Source: an uncultured Ruminococcus sp.
GTDB taxonomy: Bacteria > Bacillota > Clostridia > Oscillospirales > Acutalibacteraceae
NCBI GenBank assembly: GCA_902802105.1
Contig: CADCKR010000016.1
Location: 19,877 to 83,876 of the forward strand
Direction of reading: 5' to 3'
Length of the DNA stretch: 64,000 nucleotides
Shown here: piece after piece, positions 45,033-53,484 of the stretch
How the letters are laid out: every line of letters starts with the position of its first letter
How positions within the stretch are numbered: the stretch's first letter is position 1
Translations under genes and position numbers: made by a program
The notes under the pieces: generated by a model
The model's database searches: none
Seen by the model: the letters and a program-made list of their open reading frames with translations, nothing else
Told to the model about the DNA's origin: nothing

Positions 45033-45695
45033 ATGGACATTATGAATGTTAACCCCACGAGAATGCAGATGACCAAGCTCAAAAAGCAGCTTGTCACTGC
45101 CAAAAGGGGACATAAAATGCTCAAGGACAAGCGTGACGAGCTTATGCGTCAGTTCATAGAGCTTGTGCAGGAGAACAAGCGCCTTCGTGAAAAGGTAGAG
45201 AAGGAGCTTGAAGCCTGCAGCGGGCATTTTGTAAATGCAAGCGCCGTTATGAGCAAGAAATCGCTTGATTCATCGCTCATGGCGTCAAAGCAGCAGACAG
45301 GTGTTGATGTAGGCTCAAAGAATATAATGAGCGTTGACGTTCCGGTTTTCTCTGCTGTGAGCCAGAGCCCTGAAAAGGGTGATATCTATCCTTACGGCTT
45401 TGCATTCACATCATTTGAGCTTGACGATGCCGTAAGCTCACTCAACGAGCTGATGCCTGATCTGATAAAGCTTGCCGAGATAGAAAAAAGCTGTGAGCTT
45501 ATGGCCGCAGAGATCGAGCGAACCCGCAGAAGGGTAAACTCCCTTGAACACGTTATGATCCCGAGATATGAGGCTACTATAAAATACATTGCGATGAAGC
45601 TTGAAGAAAACGACAGAAGCAGCCGCACACGACTTATGAAGGTAAAGGATATGCTTCTTGAAAAAGCTCATCATTATTCTCAGAAAAAAGATTAA
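45033..45695 (+). CDS. ntpD: V-type ATP synthase subunit D
   Basis: A 220-residue rotor shaft made of two long helices; NVNPTRMQMTKLKKQLVTAK at the start and RTRRRVNSLEHVMIPRYEAT near 165-185 are diagnostic. AAGGAG precedes ATG 45033. Last gene of the operon. Confidence 0.96.
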   Translation: MDIMNVNPTRMQMTKLKKQLVTAKRGHKMLKDKRDELMRQFIELVQENKRLREKVEKELEACSGHFVNASAVMSKKSLDSSLMASKQQTGVDVGSKNIMSVDVPVFSAVSQSPEKGDIYPYGFAFTSFELDDAVSSLNELMPDLIKLAEIEKSCELMAAEIERTRRRVNSLEHVMIPRYEATIKYIAMKLEENDRSSRTRLMKVKDMLLEKAHHYSQKKD

Positions 45696-45698
45696 TGC

Positions 45699-45749
45699 AA
45701 ACCCCCGGCAGCTGTCACGCTTAATGTGCGATCGGCTGTCGGGGGTTTT
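45699..45749. terminator. Terminator between the V-ATPase operon and ktrAB
   Basis: AAACCCCCG and CGGGGGTTT arms with further pairing of the GCAGC/GGCTGT region inside. T-rich and A-rich flanks suit both strands. Confidence 0.88.
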
Positions 45750-45764
45750 ATATTACTAATATTA

Positions 45765-46418
45765 CTAAAGGCTGATCTTCTTTAGCTTTGCGGTGTCGGC
45801 TATGACGATCAGACGCATTGATTTTTTGAGCGGCTTTTCCGGGTCAATGTTTACCCTTGCTTTGCCGTCCTCAATTATTGAAACGATATTTATGGAATAT
45901 TTCTTTCTCAGATCAAGCTCAAGCAGGCTCTTGTTCTCCCATTCGGGTCTTACCTCAAGCTCTACCATGGAAACATCCTCAGATATTTCAAGGATATCAA
46001 CAAACCCGGAGCTTATGAGACTTTTGGCAAGCCGTATACCGGATTCATGCTCCGGGAAAATAACTCTGTCTGCGCCTACCTTGCTGAGTATCTTGCAGTT
46101 CATTTCGCTTGAACATTTTGCTATCACCGTCTTAACGCCGATCTCCTTGCAGAGCATCGCCGACATAACGCTTGCTTCAAGGTTTGTTGCCATAGCTATG
46201 ATAACTACGTCTACATTTGATATTCCAAGTTCCTCCAATACCTCCGGGTCAGTCACGTCTGCGCATCTGCAAAAGGGGATATCCTTTACGGCTTCATCGA
46301 CCTTTTCTTCATCAATATCTACCGCAAGCACCTCGGCGCCATTGCTTACAAGCTCCTTCGCAACTGCACTGCCGTATCTTCCAAGCCCGAAAACGGCATA
46401 GGTTTTGCTGTTTATCAT
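45765..46418 (-). CDS. ktrA: KtrA/TrkA-type potassium channel regulator
   Basis: A 217-residue cytoplasmic RCK gating subunit. The RCK-N Rossmann domain (about 5-125) has FGLGRYGSAVAKEL and an acidic strand end (AVDIDEEKV) that favours NAD(H) or ATP/ADP. The TrkA-C domain (about 135-215) follows and may bind a dinucleotide. ATG 46418 has CAGGAGG upstream. It lies 22 bases after ktrB. Confidence 0.94.
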   Translation of the reverse strand: MINSKTYAVFGLGRYGSAVAKELVSNGAEVLAVDIDEEKVDEAVKDIPFCRCADVTDPEVLEELGISNVDVVIIAMATNLEASVMSAMLCKEIGVKTVIAKCSSEMNCKILSKVGADRVIFPEHESGIRLAKSLISSGFVDILEISEDVSMVELEVRPEWENKSLLELDLRKKYSINIVSIIEDGKARVNIDPEKPLKKSMRLIVIADTAKLKKISL

Positions 46419-46440
46419 TTAGTTTTCCTCCTGTCTGATA

Positions 46441-47814
46441 TTATCCGATGCTAATCTTTTCCTCAGGATATTTTATGATATTATTGTTTTTCCTGTTTGT
46501 TTTGAATGCTATGAGCAGTGAGATAGGACCGACTCTGCCAAGATACATTGTTGCGATTATAATTATCTTGCCCCAGATATTCAGCGCAGGGGTAAGGTCT
46601 CTCGTCAGTCCTACTGTAGCGGTGGCGCTTACTGTCTCGTATGCGATATCTATTATATCCGCATCAGTAACAGCCGAAAGCAGTATCGTTGATATGAACA
46701 TTATCATAAAAGAAACAGTAATGACAGCCACGGCCTTGCTTATGGCCTGCTTTGATATTCTTCTCCTGAACATGGAAAGCTCGTCGTTGTTCCTGATAGC
46801 GGCCAGTGCAGAGAACAGAAGTACTGCTATCGTCACTGTCTTTACGCCGCCCGCTGTACCTACGGGCGAACCGCCGATGAACATCAAAAACAGTGAAAAA
46901 ACCGCCGAGGTATTCGTCAGGTTCTGCTGAGGAACAGACGCAAAGCCTGCCGTCCTTGTGGTCATTGACTGAAAAAACGACACCTGAAGCTTATCAAAGA
47001 ACGACAGATTTCCTATTGTCAGCGGATTGTTGTATTCAAAGGCAAAAAAACCGACAGTTCCCACAAAAAGCAGTATTGCAGTGGTCGAAAGCGCGATCTT
47101 GCTGTGAAGTGTCAAAGCGGAAAAGCACCTCAGCTTATTCTTAGGGAATGTCTTTGTTACCCTGATAACATCCCACCAGACAACATAGCCTATTCCGCCG
47201 AGGATCACCATCAGGCTTGTCGCAAGGTTGACCATAGGGTTCAGGGCATAGGGGCACAGGCTGTTTTCTGACATTATATCAATTCCTGCATTGCAGAACG
47301 CCGATATAGAATTGAATACGGATATCCAGATACCTCTCCAGCCGTATTCCGGCACGAAAACCGTCATGTATAACAGCGCTCCCATGCCTTCAACGATAAA
47401 CGTACCCTGCAGCACCTTTTTAATGAACTTCACTATTCCTGACATGGAATTAAGATTGAACGAATCCTGCACAAGTATCCTGTCTTTCAGGCCGAATCTG
47501 CGTTTGAAGCTGATAAGTATGCCTGAGAGTATGGTGATTATCCCCAGACCGCCCGCCTGTATCATTATCAGCATTATTATCTGCCCGAAAACGCTCCATG
47601 TGCTGAATGTAGGCAGGGTAACGAGCCCGGTAACACATATAGATGTTGTAGCGGTAAAGAGTGCATCTATATATGGCACAGGCTTTCCGCTGACTGTACT
47701 CACTGGCAATGAAAGAAGTAAACTTCCGATAATTATTGCTATCAGAAAGCTCAGCATTATCATCTGCGTAGTAGAGAGTGTGACCTTTCGTTTTCTTTTT
47801 CTCAAATCCATCAT
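46441..47814 (-). CDS. ktrB: KtrB/TrkH-type K+ transporter
   Basis: A membrane subunit of about 457 residues with four pseudo-repeats. Selectivity-filter segments are TSICVTGLV, SAFCNAGIDI, GGSPVGTAGGVKT and SATATVGLTRD, each with the key Gly. It moves K+, often coupled to Na+. The start is at 47814 or 47811 (tandem ATG); the frame opens at 47889, upstream of the promoter, so that start is excluded. It is convergent to the V-ATPase operon; in E. hirae its relative ntpJ is part of the ntp operon. Confidence 0.93.
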   Translation of the reverse strand: MMDLRKRKRKVTLSTTQMIMLSFLIAIIIGSLLLSLPVSTVSGKPVPYIDALFTATTSICVTGLVTLPTFSTWSVFGQIIMLIMIQAGGLGIITILSGILISFKRRFGLKDRILVQDSFNLNSMSGIVKFIKKVLQGTFIVEGMGALLYMTVFVPEYGWRGIWISVFNSISAFCNAGIDIMSENSLCPYALNPMVNLATSLMVILGGIGYVVWWDVIRVTKTFPKNKLRCFSALTLHSKIALSTTAILLFVGTVGFFAFEYNNPLTIGNLSFFDKLQVSFFQSMTTRTAGFASVPQQNLTNTSAVFSLFLMFIGGSPVGTAGGVKTVTIAVLLFSALAAIRNNDELSMFRRRISKQAISKAVAVITVSFMIMFISTILLSAVTDADIIDIAYETVSATATVGLTRDLTPALNIWGKIIIIATMYLGRVGPISLLIAFKTNRKNNNIIKYPEEKISIG

Positions 47815-47839
47815 CCTGACTTTCTGTTTGGTTATTCTG

Positions 47840-47868
47840 ATTATAACATTTATTTCCATATTATTCAA
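47840..47868 (-). promoter_or_regulatory. Promoter of ktrBA
   Basis: On the minus strand, TTGAAT (47868-47863), a 17-base spacer, TATAAT (47845-47840). Confidence 0.78.
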
Positions 47869-47975
47869 TAAATAGTTGATATTTTGCACAGAAATAATCC
47901 TGCCGGTAAGCTTCTGAGCTTTGATGCATTTGTGATACTGCTAATATTTTGTTGTGTATAATTTGTAGTTTTTGC

Positions 47976-48005
47976 TTGCATAATGTGGTTGTTTTAGTGT
48001 ATAAT
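47976..48005 (+). promoter_or_regulatory. Promoter of the gene at 48045
   Basis: TTGCAT (47976-47981), an 18-base spacer, TATAAT (48000-48005). The GTGTATAATTT block also occurs about 43 bases upstream, a possible second promoter. Confidence 0.65.
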
Positions 48006-48044
48006 TTACTCGTATAATACTTTGAACAAGGAGAGATCAAACCA

Positions 48045-48725
48045 ATGAACAAGCATATAGATTTAGGCAGGATAACACTTAAAGTGTTCCAGAAATCGCC
48101 GTTTACATTAAAGAAGCTTGATATCGGCCGCTATGCAAAGCGCAGGTCGAGAGGTATCGTCTTCAATACAGAGGTATATCAGATCGACGATATCGGGCAG
48201 GTAAGCATCATGCGTCTGAAAGCTCTGATGGGACTTATAAAAATGGAATCGGCTATATTCACTGTCAAAAACAAGGATGTTCCGCTTTTTAACATAGACT
48301 GGATAAGAGCCTTCGGTAAGGAAACAATGATATGTGAGCTGTATGACGTGCAGCTTTCTCCGTATCCCGAAGACAAGCTCGCAGAGTTTCAGGCTATTGC
48401 CGATCGTGATGCATCACTTGAAAATTATATTTATGACAAAGATAAACCCCACTGGTATGACAACATACTTTATCCGTGCTCATATCATAAAATTTCCGGA
48501 CGCGATTTCCTTAGATTGACTCAGGCTTCTATCAGCTATATGAAAACATTCGTCAGACAGCTTCAGGAGACTGAGGAATGCAATAGGGAAGAGAAGCAGG
48601 CAAAAATAAGTGAATACACCGAAGCTTTGTTTGCTTCTGACGGACCGGCTGTTATTACAGTCAAGAAAAATTTCGGAGAAGAAGACGCCCGCAAGATGAT
48701 CGTTGAGCTGCTTTACGGCTGCTGA
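48045..48725 (+). CDS. Protein of unknown function (226 aa)
   Basis: A soluble 226-residue protein with no signal peptide or TM. Visible blocks include a basic stretch KRRSRGIVFNTEVYQIDDIG (about 29-48) and an aromatic-rich central region (NYIYDKDKPHWYDNILYPCSYHK). AAGGAGAG precedes ATG 48045. It is monocistronic, divergent from ktrBA. The family is not recognised and there is no catalytic motif. It borders the accessory region that begins at 48746. Confidence 0.7.
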   Translation: MNKHIDLGRITLKVFQKSPFTLKKLDIGRYAKRRSRGIVFNTEVYQIDDIGQVSIMRLKALMGLIKMESAIFTVKNKDVPLFNIDWIRAFGKETMICELYDVQLSPYPEDKLAEFQAIADRDASLENYIYDKDKPHWYDNILYPCSYHKISGRDFLRLTQASISYMKTFVRQLQETEECNREEKQAKISEYTEALFASDGPAVITVKKNFGEEDARKMIVELLYGC

Positions 48726-48745
48726 AAATTATAACTGATTGCAGT

Positions 48746-48824
48746 AAAGGCAATACCGCACAAAGATAGTGCAAGCAGATGTGGTGCTAAGCCGTTAGGC
48801 GGTCTTTGTGCGGTGTTGCCTAAA
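48746..48824. repeat. Family C inverted-repeat element
   Basis: AAGGCAATACCGCACAAAGA on the left and the complement of TTAGGCAACACCGCACAAAG on the right, about 79 bases overall. Its left end is also found at 25722-25745. It abuts the truncated gene at 48836. Confidence 0.7.
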
Positions 48825-48835
48825 GTGTCTACTGA

Positions 48836-49102
48836 ATAGAAATCAAGTCTTACATAGTTTTTTCGGAGAGATGCGAACTAAAGAAAGTACCGGATAATAC
48901 AGATGAATACACAATTCTTAAAAGAAACAATCTCATAGATACTATAAACAAAGATATGCAGGATAAATCAATAGTTTACACTAAAGAAGAAATAGATACT
49001 ATAGAAACAAAATTAAAGCCATTGACAAACGTATCAAATGAAACTAAAGACAAGCACGTTGAAGATATCGAAAAGAAATATAAAAACAACCGCAGCTCCT
49101 GA
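48836..49102 (+). pseudogene. Truncated NERD-domain protein remnant
   Basis: An open frame of 88 codons with no start or ribosome site, beginning right after the family C element. It reads SYIVFSERCELKKVP, then YTILKRNNLIDTI and a charged tail ending YKNNRSS. This matches the C-terminal strands of NERD (nuclease-related) domains as I know them. The catalytic N-terminal part is missing. A weak hairpin (AGCTCC with GGAGCT, 49095-49131) may be its old terminator. Disruption by the element is inference. Confidence 0.6.
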
Positions 49103-49280
49103 GAGTAAAACCTTGGGAGCTATTATATTTGCGCAAAGCTCTGTGTCTGATGCAGGATGATAAGGCCGATCGGAACCTAAACAAAAACTAATGCACAAAG
49201 AAAAAACTTTCAACAGTTAAAAGTATTCAAAACAGAAAAATTTTCAACCAAAATTTAACGGAAGAGACCCCAAAATGCAT

Positions 49281-49324
49281 TACCCCGAATGTCTCAAAAT
49301 TACTGTTTTGGGACATTCGGGGTA
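49281..49324. repeat. Near-perfect 44-bp palindrome
   Basis: TACCCCGAATGTCTCAAAA (49281-49299) pairs with TTTTGGGACATTCGGGGTA (49306-49324) around a 6-base loop, with one mismatch. It has no T run and no gene close on the plus strand. A partial copy (TTTTGGGACGCATT) lies near 49357. The rest of 49103-49439 shows no gene. Confidence 0.65.
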
Positions 49325-49385
49325 GAGAAAATCCTGTTCCTGCTTTTTTGGCACCTTTTGGGACGCATTTCCGCCTAAAATTATA

Positions 49386-49424
49386 AAACCATAAAAACCG
49401 CCGTTTTGGTAGTTTTTATGGTTT
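49386..49424 (-). terminator. Terminator of the TIR operon
   Basis: AAACCATAAAAAC and GTTTTTATGGTTT form a 13-bp stem 16 bases past the stop of the TIR gene. The minus-strand tail is TATAATTTT. Confidence 0.75.
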
Positions 49425-49439
49425 ATGCAATAATTTATT

Positions 49440-52247
49440 TCAGTTTGTCTTCAGCTTCCAGGATGATATTTCTTTTTGGGCTGAATCATTGCTGCCTGCA
49501 ATAACTACTGTGCCATCCGACCTGACGCCGAGCGTGTAATCGTTTCCGGCAGAAACGGCTACAATATCATTCCAGTCTTCAACATTGCACTTTCCGGAAA
49601 AATTGTTTCCGGCTGCAACAACTGTACCGTCAGCTCTTAATCCTACTGTGTGAGAGCTTCCGGCTGATATCGCTGTTATGCCCGTCCATTTTGTCACATT
49701 GCATTGATTTGCATTGTTGCTGCCTGCTGCACATACAGTTCCGTCCGACCTGAGACCAACAATATGGTCATCACCTACGGCGATGCCTACAATATTTGTC
49801 CATCCGGAAGTATCATACTGTTCTGTTTCATCCGTGTTGATTATCCGAGTAACCAGAACGGTTCCGTCCTTTTTCAGTCCTACGGTAAAATCATCTCCGG
49901 CAGCTATTGCCGCAATATTTTCCCACTTTTCAGTATTGCACTGACCGTAGGCGTTGTTTCCGGCAGTATATACTATTCCGTTTGAAGCTAAAGCAACAGT
50001 ATGATAATTGCCTGCCGAAACAGCAGCAATTCCTGTCCAGCCTGACACTTCACACTGGCCGTAATCGTTATTTCCGGCCGCTGCTACAGTTCCGTCCGCT
50101 CTCAGCCCCACAATGTGACGCATTCTTACTGAAACAGCATCAATATTGTTCCATGACGATATATCGCTCATTCCGCCTTCTTTTGCGCCGAATACAGTGA
50201 CTGTGCCATTTTCTTTAACTCCGACTATAAGCGGTATTTCCGAATATATCTGTCCTGACGCTAAAGCTCTGCCTTTTACAAGCATTGCAGCCTTTTCCTG
50301 GGCGCTCATTCCTTCAAATGCAAGCGAAGCAAGCGAATTGCTCTTTCTTTCCTGTGAATCCCTGTAATCTCCAAGTTCACCAAAGTCAGCTGCGGCTTCT
50401 TCGTATTTCCCGTTTTCCTGAAGCGACACTGCATTGTTGTATTTGGATTCCGGTATTATATAGAATATCAGAGATACCGATCCAACCGCCAGAACCGCTG
50501 CTCCTATCAATGATGCGCATATTATTGCAATGATCCTGCGCCTTTTGGCGGTTTTTCCTTTTTTGAGCATTGAAGCTGTAGTTATAGTTTTATAGCTTTC
50601 GGTCGCATCCTCTAAAAGCACTTCGATCTTTTTAAGATATTCTTTGCTTTCTTTGTAACCCTCAACAGATTTGAACAGTACCTTTGCAGCTTCAAGATCG
50701 TCTATGGATTTTTTCAGCAGATCCTCTGTCAGATGCTGATTTAACCTTATATTCTTATCCGATAAATCGTACAGCTTAAACGCATCGTTATATTTGATGG
50801 ATTTTATTCTGTCATCGCACATACGGGCATATTCGGCCGACTCCTTGTAGTCGCCAAGAGAAATAAAAGCGTTTCTGTTTTTGATGAGCCACGCTTCGTT
50901 TCTGTTGCCCATGCCAAAGCCCGACACGGCTCTCTGATAATCTATCTCTTTTATTCTTTCGCTGCAGGCGTTTATAAGCTCTGATGAATCCTTATATTCC
51001 GGAATGGTCTCGAGCAGTTCCTTTGCCCTGACAACATTTTCACGCTCCTCAACAAGGTCTTGACCTTCCGAAGCGCAGGAGTTTATGATCTTCATAGCCT
51101 CAATGTATGCCGGCTTTAAAGGTTCACTGCTTTGCTCCTTGCTGCCGTCAATTATCAGGGATGCTTTTTGGAAAATCACTCTGCTGTTATCGGATTTTTC
51201 ATCATTTACAGGTTCCTCTGCTTTTTCGGCTGTATGAAGCACATCCGGTTCATCCTGAACAAAACCGCTTCCGATATCGCCTGCAATAACATCCTTGTGA
51301 TCTTCCTTTGGCTCTTTCTTGCCTTCGGACTGTTCCTTTTTGCTTTCGGTTTTTACCTGCGCAGTACTTGATGTAAGCTCATGCACAAGCTTATCAACAA
51401 AGTTTTCTCTGCTCATATCCCTGAAATTAAGGCGGATAAGCTCTTCCGGCATTTCGTGAACATCCATGTTCATACAGCAAGGGATAAGCGTTCTGCTTCC
51501 GTCGCCTGCAAGCTTTAAAAAGCGGCTCCATTCATTCCTTGTCCATACGTCATAGAAGTATTCAGGTTCAGTGCCAAGTATGAGCATTACCTTTGCACTG
51601 CATAATGCCGAATATATACAGGCCTCCTTTGAAGATGCAGTATTATCCCTGATGCTGACAGGAGCATAATATACTGCCTTGCCGGATTTTGTGAGCTTAT
51701 CATACAGCTTCTTTGCAGCTTCATTTCCTGCTTTGTCGTCATTATTGCAGCAAATAAAGACATCACAGGCTTTTTCCTTTTCGGCAGCGGCAATTATATT
51801 TTGTCTTACCTTTTCAATAGCTTTGGCTTCGGCTTCATACAGCTCACGCTGAGCGGCGTCTGCACAGCGAACAGTAGCCTTATACTCATCAGCCTCGGTA
51901 AACGCCTTTGTTGACGGCCGGTGACAAGCAGGGATATAGTCTAATGAATCAGTGTCTTCAACATACTGTATACCGTATTTGCTGAGCAAAAGCCCCCAAT
52001 GCGCTTCGGGCTCGTCAGGAATTTTTTTTGTCAGCTTTGAATAAAGCTGCTCCGCCTTATCAAACTCACATCTGAGACGCATATAATTTGCGCGGTTGAG
52101 CTGTCTGCGAAGAGCATCCGGAACAGGAGCGTTTTTATTATTGCCCGGAACCGGCTGCTTTGTAGCGCAGTATTCGCATTCGCAGACGGTCATTTCCCCT
52201 GTTATTTTCATTGCGTTTCCACACGTTTTACACTTAAAGATTGCCAT
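49440..52247 (-). CDS. Zinc-ribbon, TIR domain, TM, RCC1-like repeat protein
   Basis: A 935-residue protein. The Cys-rich ribbon is C6xxC9..C22xCxxC27; a TPR-like helical stretch spans about 48-150; a TIR-like domain spans about 160-300 (DVFICCNNDD; VYYAPVSIRDN; VMLILGTEPEY; VWTRNEWSRFL). Trp235/Glu239 sit where NADase TIRs carry W-C-x-x-E. Then comes a charged linker, helical repeats (about 380-570), one TM (about 589-616) and some seven RCC1-like beta-propeller repeats (about 660-930: VAAGNNDYGQC, AVSAGNYHTVALASNG). ACGGAGGT precedes ATG 52247. It is last in the four-gene operon. The TIR side may consume NAD or signal, with the propeller sensing across the membrane; this is inference. Confidence 0.85.
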   Translation of the reverse strand: MAIFKCKTCGNAMKITGEMTVCECEYCATKQPVPGNNKNAPVPDALRRQLNRANYMRLRCEFDKAEQLYSKLTKKIPDEPEAHWGLLLSKYGIQYVEDTDSLDYIPACHRPSTKAFTEADEYKATVRCADAAQRELYEAEAKAIEKVRQNIIAAAEKEKACDVFICCNNDDKAGNEAAKKLYDKLTKSGKAVYYAPVSIRDNTASSKEACIYSALCSAKVMLILGTEPEYFYDVWTRNEWSRFLKLAGDGSRTLIPCCMNMDVHEMPEELIRLNFRDMSRENFVDKLVHELTSSTAQVKTESKKEQSEGKKEPKEDHKDVIAGDIGSGFVQDEPDVLHTAEKAEEPVNDEKSDNSRVIFQKASLIIDGSKEQSSEPLKPAYIEAMKIINSCASEGQDLVEERENVVRAKELLETIPEYKDSSELINACSERIKEIDYQRAVSGFGMGNRNEAWLIKNRNAFISLGDYKESAEYARMCDDRIKSIKYNDAFKLYDLSDKNIRLNQHLTEDLLKKSIDDLEAAKVLFKSVEGYKESKEYLKKIEVLLEDATESYKTITTASMLKKGKTAKRRRIIAIICASLIGAAVLAVGSVSLIFYIIPESKYNNAVSLQENGKYEEAAADFGELGDYRDSQERKSNSLASLAFEGMSAQEKAAMLVKGRALASGQIYSEIPLIVGVKENGTVTVFGAKEGGMSDISSWNNIDAVSVRMRHIVGLRADGTVAAAGNNDYGQCEVSGWTGIAAVSAGNYHTVALASNGIVYTAGNNAYGQCNTEKWENIAAIAAGDDFTVGLKKDGTVLVTRIINTDETEQYDTSGWTNIVGIAVGDDHIVGLRSDGTVCAAGSNNANQCNVTKWTGITAISAGSSHTVGLRADGTVVAAGNNFSGKCNVEDWNDIVAVSAGNDYTLGVRSDGTVVIAGSNDSAQKEISSWKLKTN

Positions 52248-52284
52248 AGCATGGACCTCCGTTGTATCATTATCGGTGCAACGT

Positions 52285-53484
52285 TCATTTCACATCGTAT
52301 TCATTTGTGTCATCGGAGCGGCGGGTATGCGAACAATAAAGCCTGGATATGCTGTGTCCGAATGCAGGCTCATACGGCAGCTGCAAAGCAGAGATATCCA
52401 GCCCACGAAAGCGTATCATTCCGCCCGTTTCATTAAGATGAGTAATAAAGAGCGCTTTTTCACCCTGAAATGAGCCTGCATCGCCATTGACAGACGCTGC
52501 AAGCTCAGCAGGTGACACATAATAGCCGTAGCGTATCCTCCCCTGCCACCTGTTTTCAATATTGGTAAGGTCTTTATCAATATTTCCAAGCGCGGTTTTA
52601 TCACACTCAAAAGGCATCGGTCCGGCGCCGTGCTTTGTTACATAGCTGCGCATAACATATACAGCCATATCGAGCCTAATGCCTGCATCTGCGCAAATTT
52701 TCATCGGGTTATGCAGCCCTGTGCGCGATGATGTAAGATGCGGCGCATAGCGGATATTTTCGGAATCAAGCAATAATCCCTGCGCACCCTCAAAAACCAC
52801 ACGTTCCTTGCTCTCTGCAAGCTTACGCAGACTTTCAGCAGGAATAAGATATTCCGCTCCGGAAAGCATACCTTCTGCGGCGTTCCGGAGCACATTATTG
52901 TTTCTTAAAAGCTCGCCGTATTCATTTGCGCTTGTAAGTCCGAGACTTTCAGCCCTTGGCATAACATACTCTCTGCGTATGCGGGAAAGCTCGGCAGCAA
53001 GCTCACCCGAAGTCATGCCAAGAACTCTTCCCACACTCAGACCGAAGCCGGCCTCGGAGCGAAGCACGGCTTCGTTTATGCCCATTCCGCAGCTGCCGTG
53101 ACGCGCACTGCCGCGCGAGCTTTCAAGAGCCATGTTGAGTATCACATCGTCAATAACGGTAATATGTGAATTACGGTCAGCATAGATCTTCGGCAAAAAG
53201 CCTGCAAAGCTGCGGAAATCCTCAGCCTCTTCCTGAAGCTTGAACAGATCAGGAAGGAATGTTTCTGCAAGAAATGTATCCGCATGGCGCATTGAACCGG
53301 ACGAAAGCTGATGAAACACAAAGCGCCTGCTGTTGTATTCTACAGTATGTCCGGCCTGAGCTCCTCCGTTATGGCGGATAACAAGACATTCCCGTACATT
53401 ATTGCAAAAGTAGTCTACAGCCATACCCTTGCCTTCGTCACCGAAGTTGGCTCCTATGACAGCGATCGTTTTCAGTTCTGTCAA
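52285..53484 (-). CDS. Divergent adenylosuccinate synthetase-like protein
   Basis: A 399-residue PurA-family protein, shorter than the usual 425-430. P-loop GANFGDEGKG (11-20) keeps the catalytic Asp16, so it is not of the phage PurZ type, which has Ser there. IRHNGGAQAGHTV keeps the catalytic His. The usual GTT..RGIGP block is replaced by GSARHGSCGMG, and the GTP-binding end is altered (NRWQGRIRYGYY). It may join Asp to IMP or to another nucleotide or substrate. The TTG start overlaps the stop of the vWA gene (TTGA), with GAGGT upstream. Its place beside TIR and vWA genes argues against a housekeeping role. Confidence 0.82.
   Translation of the reverse strand: MTELKTIAVIGANFGDEGKGMAVDYFCNNVRECLVIRHNGGAQAGHTVEYNSRRFVFHQLSSGSMRHADTFLAETFLPDLFKLQEEAEDFRSFAGFLPKIYADRNSHITVIDDVILNMALESSRGSARHGSCGMGINEAVLRSEAGFGLSVGRVLGMTSGELAAELSRIRREYVMPRAESLGLTSANEYGELLRNNNVLRNAAEGMLSGAEYLIPAESLRKLAESKERVVFEGAQGLLLDSENIRYAPHLTSSRTGLHNPMKICADAGIRLDMAVYVMRSYVTKHGAGPMPFECDKTALGNIDKDLTNIENRWQGRIRYGYYVSPAELAASVNGDAGSFQGEKALFITHLNETGGMIRFRGLDISALQLPYEPAFGHSISRLYCSHTRRSDDTNEYDVK

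Noticed and set aside
52285-53484. PurZ (phage 2-aminoadenine synthesis) identity for the PurA-like protein
   Set aside because: The catalytic Asp of GDEGKG is present; PurZ has Ser there. No phage genes or other Z-genome genes are nearby.
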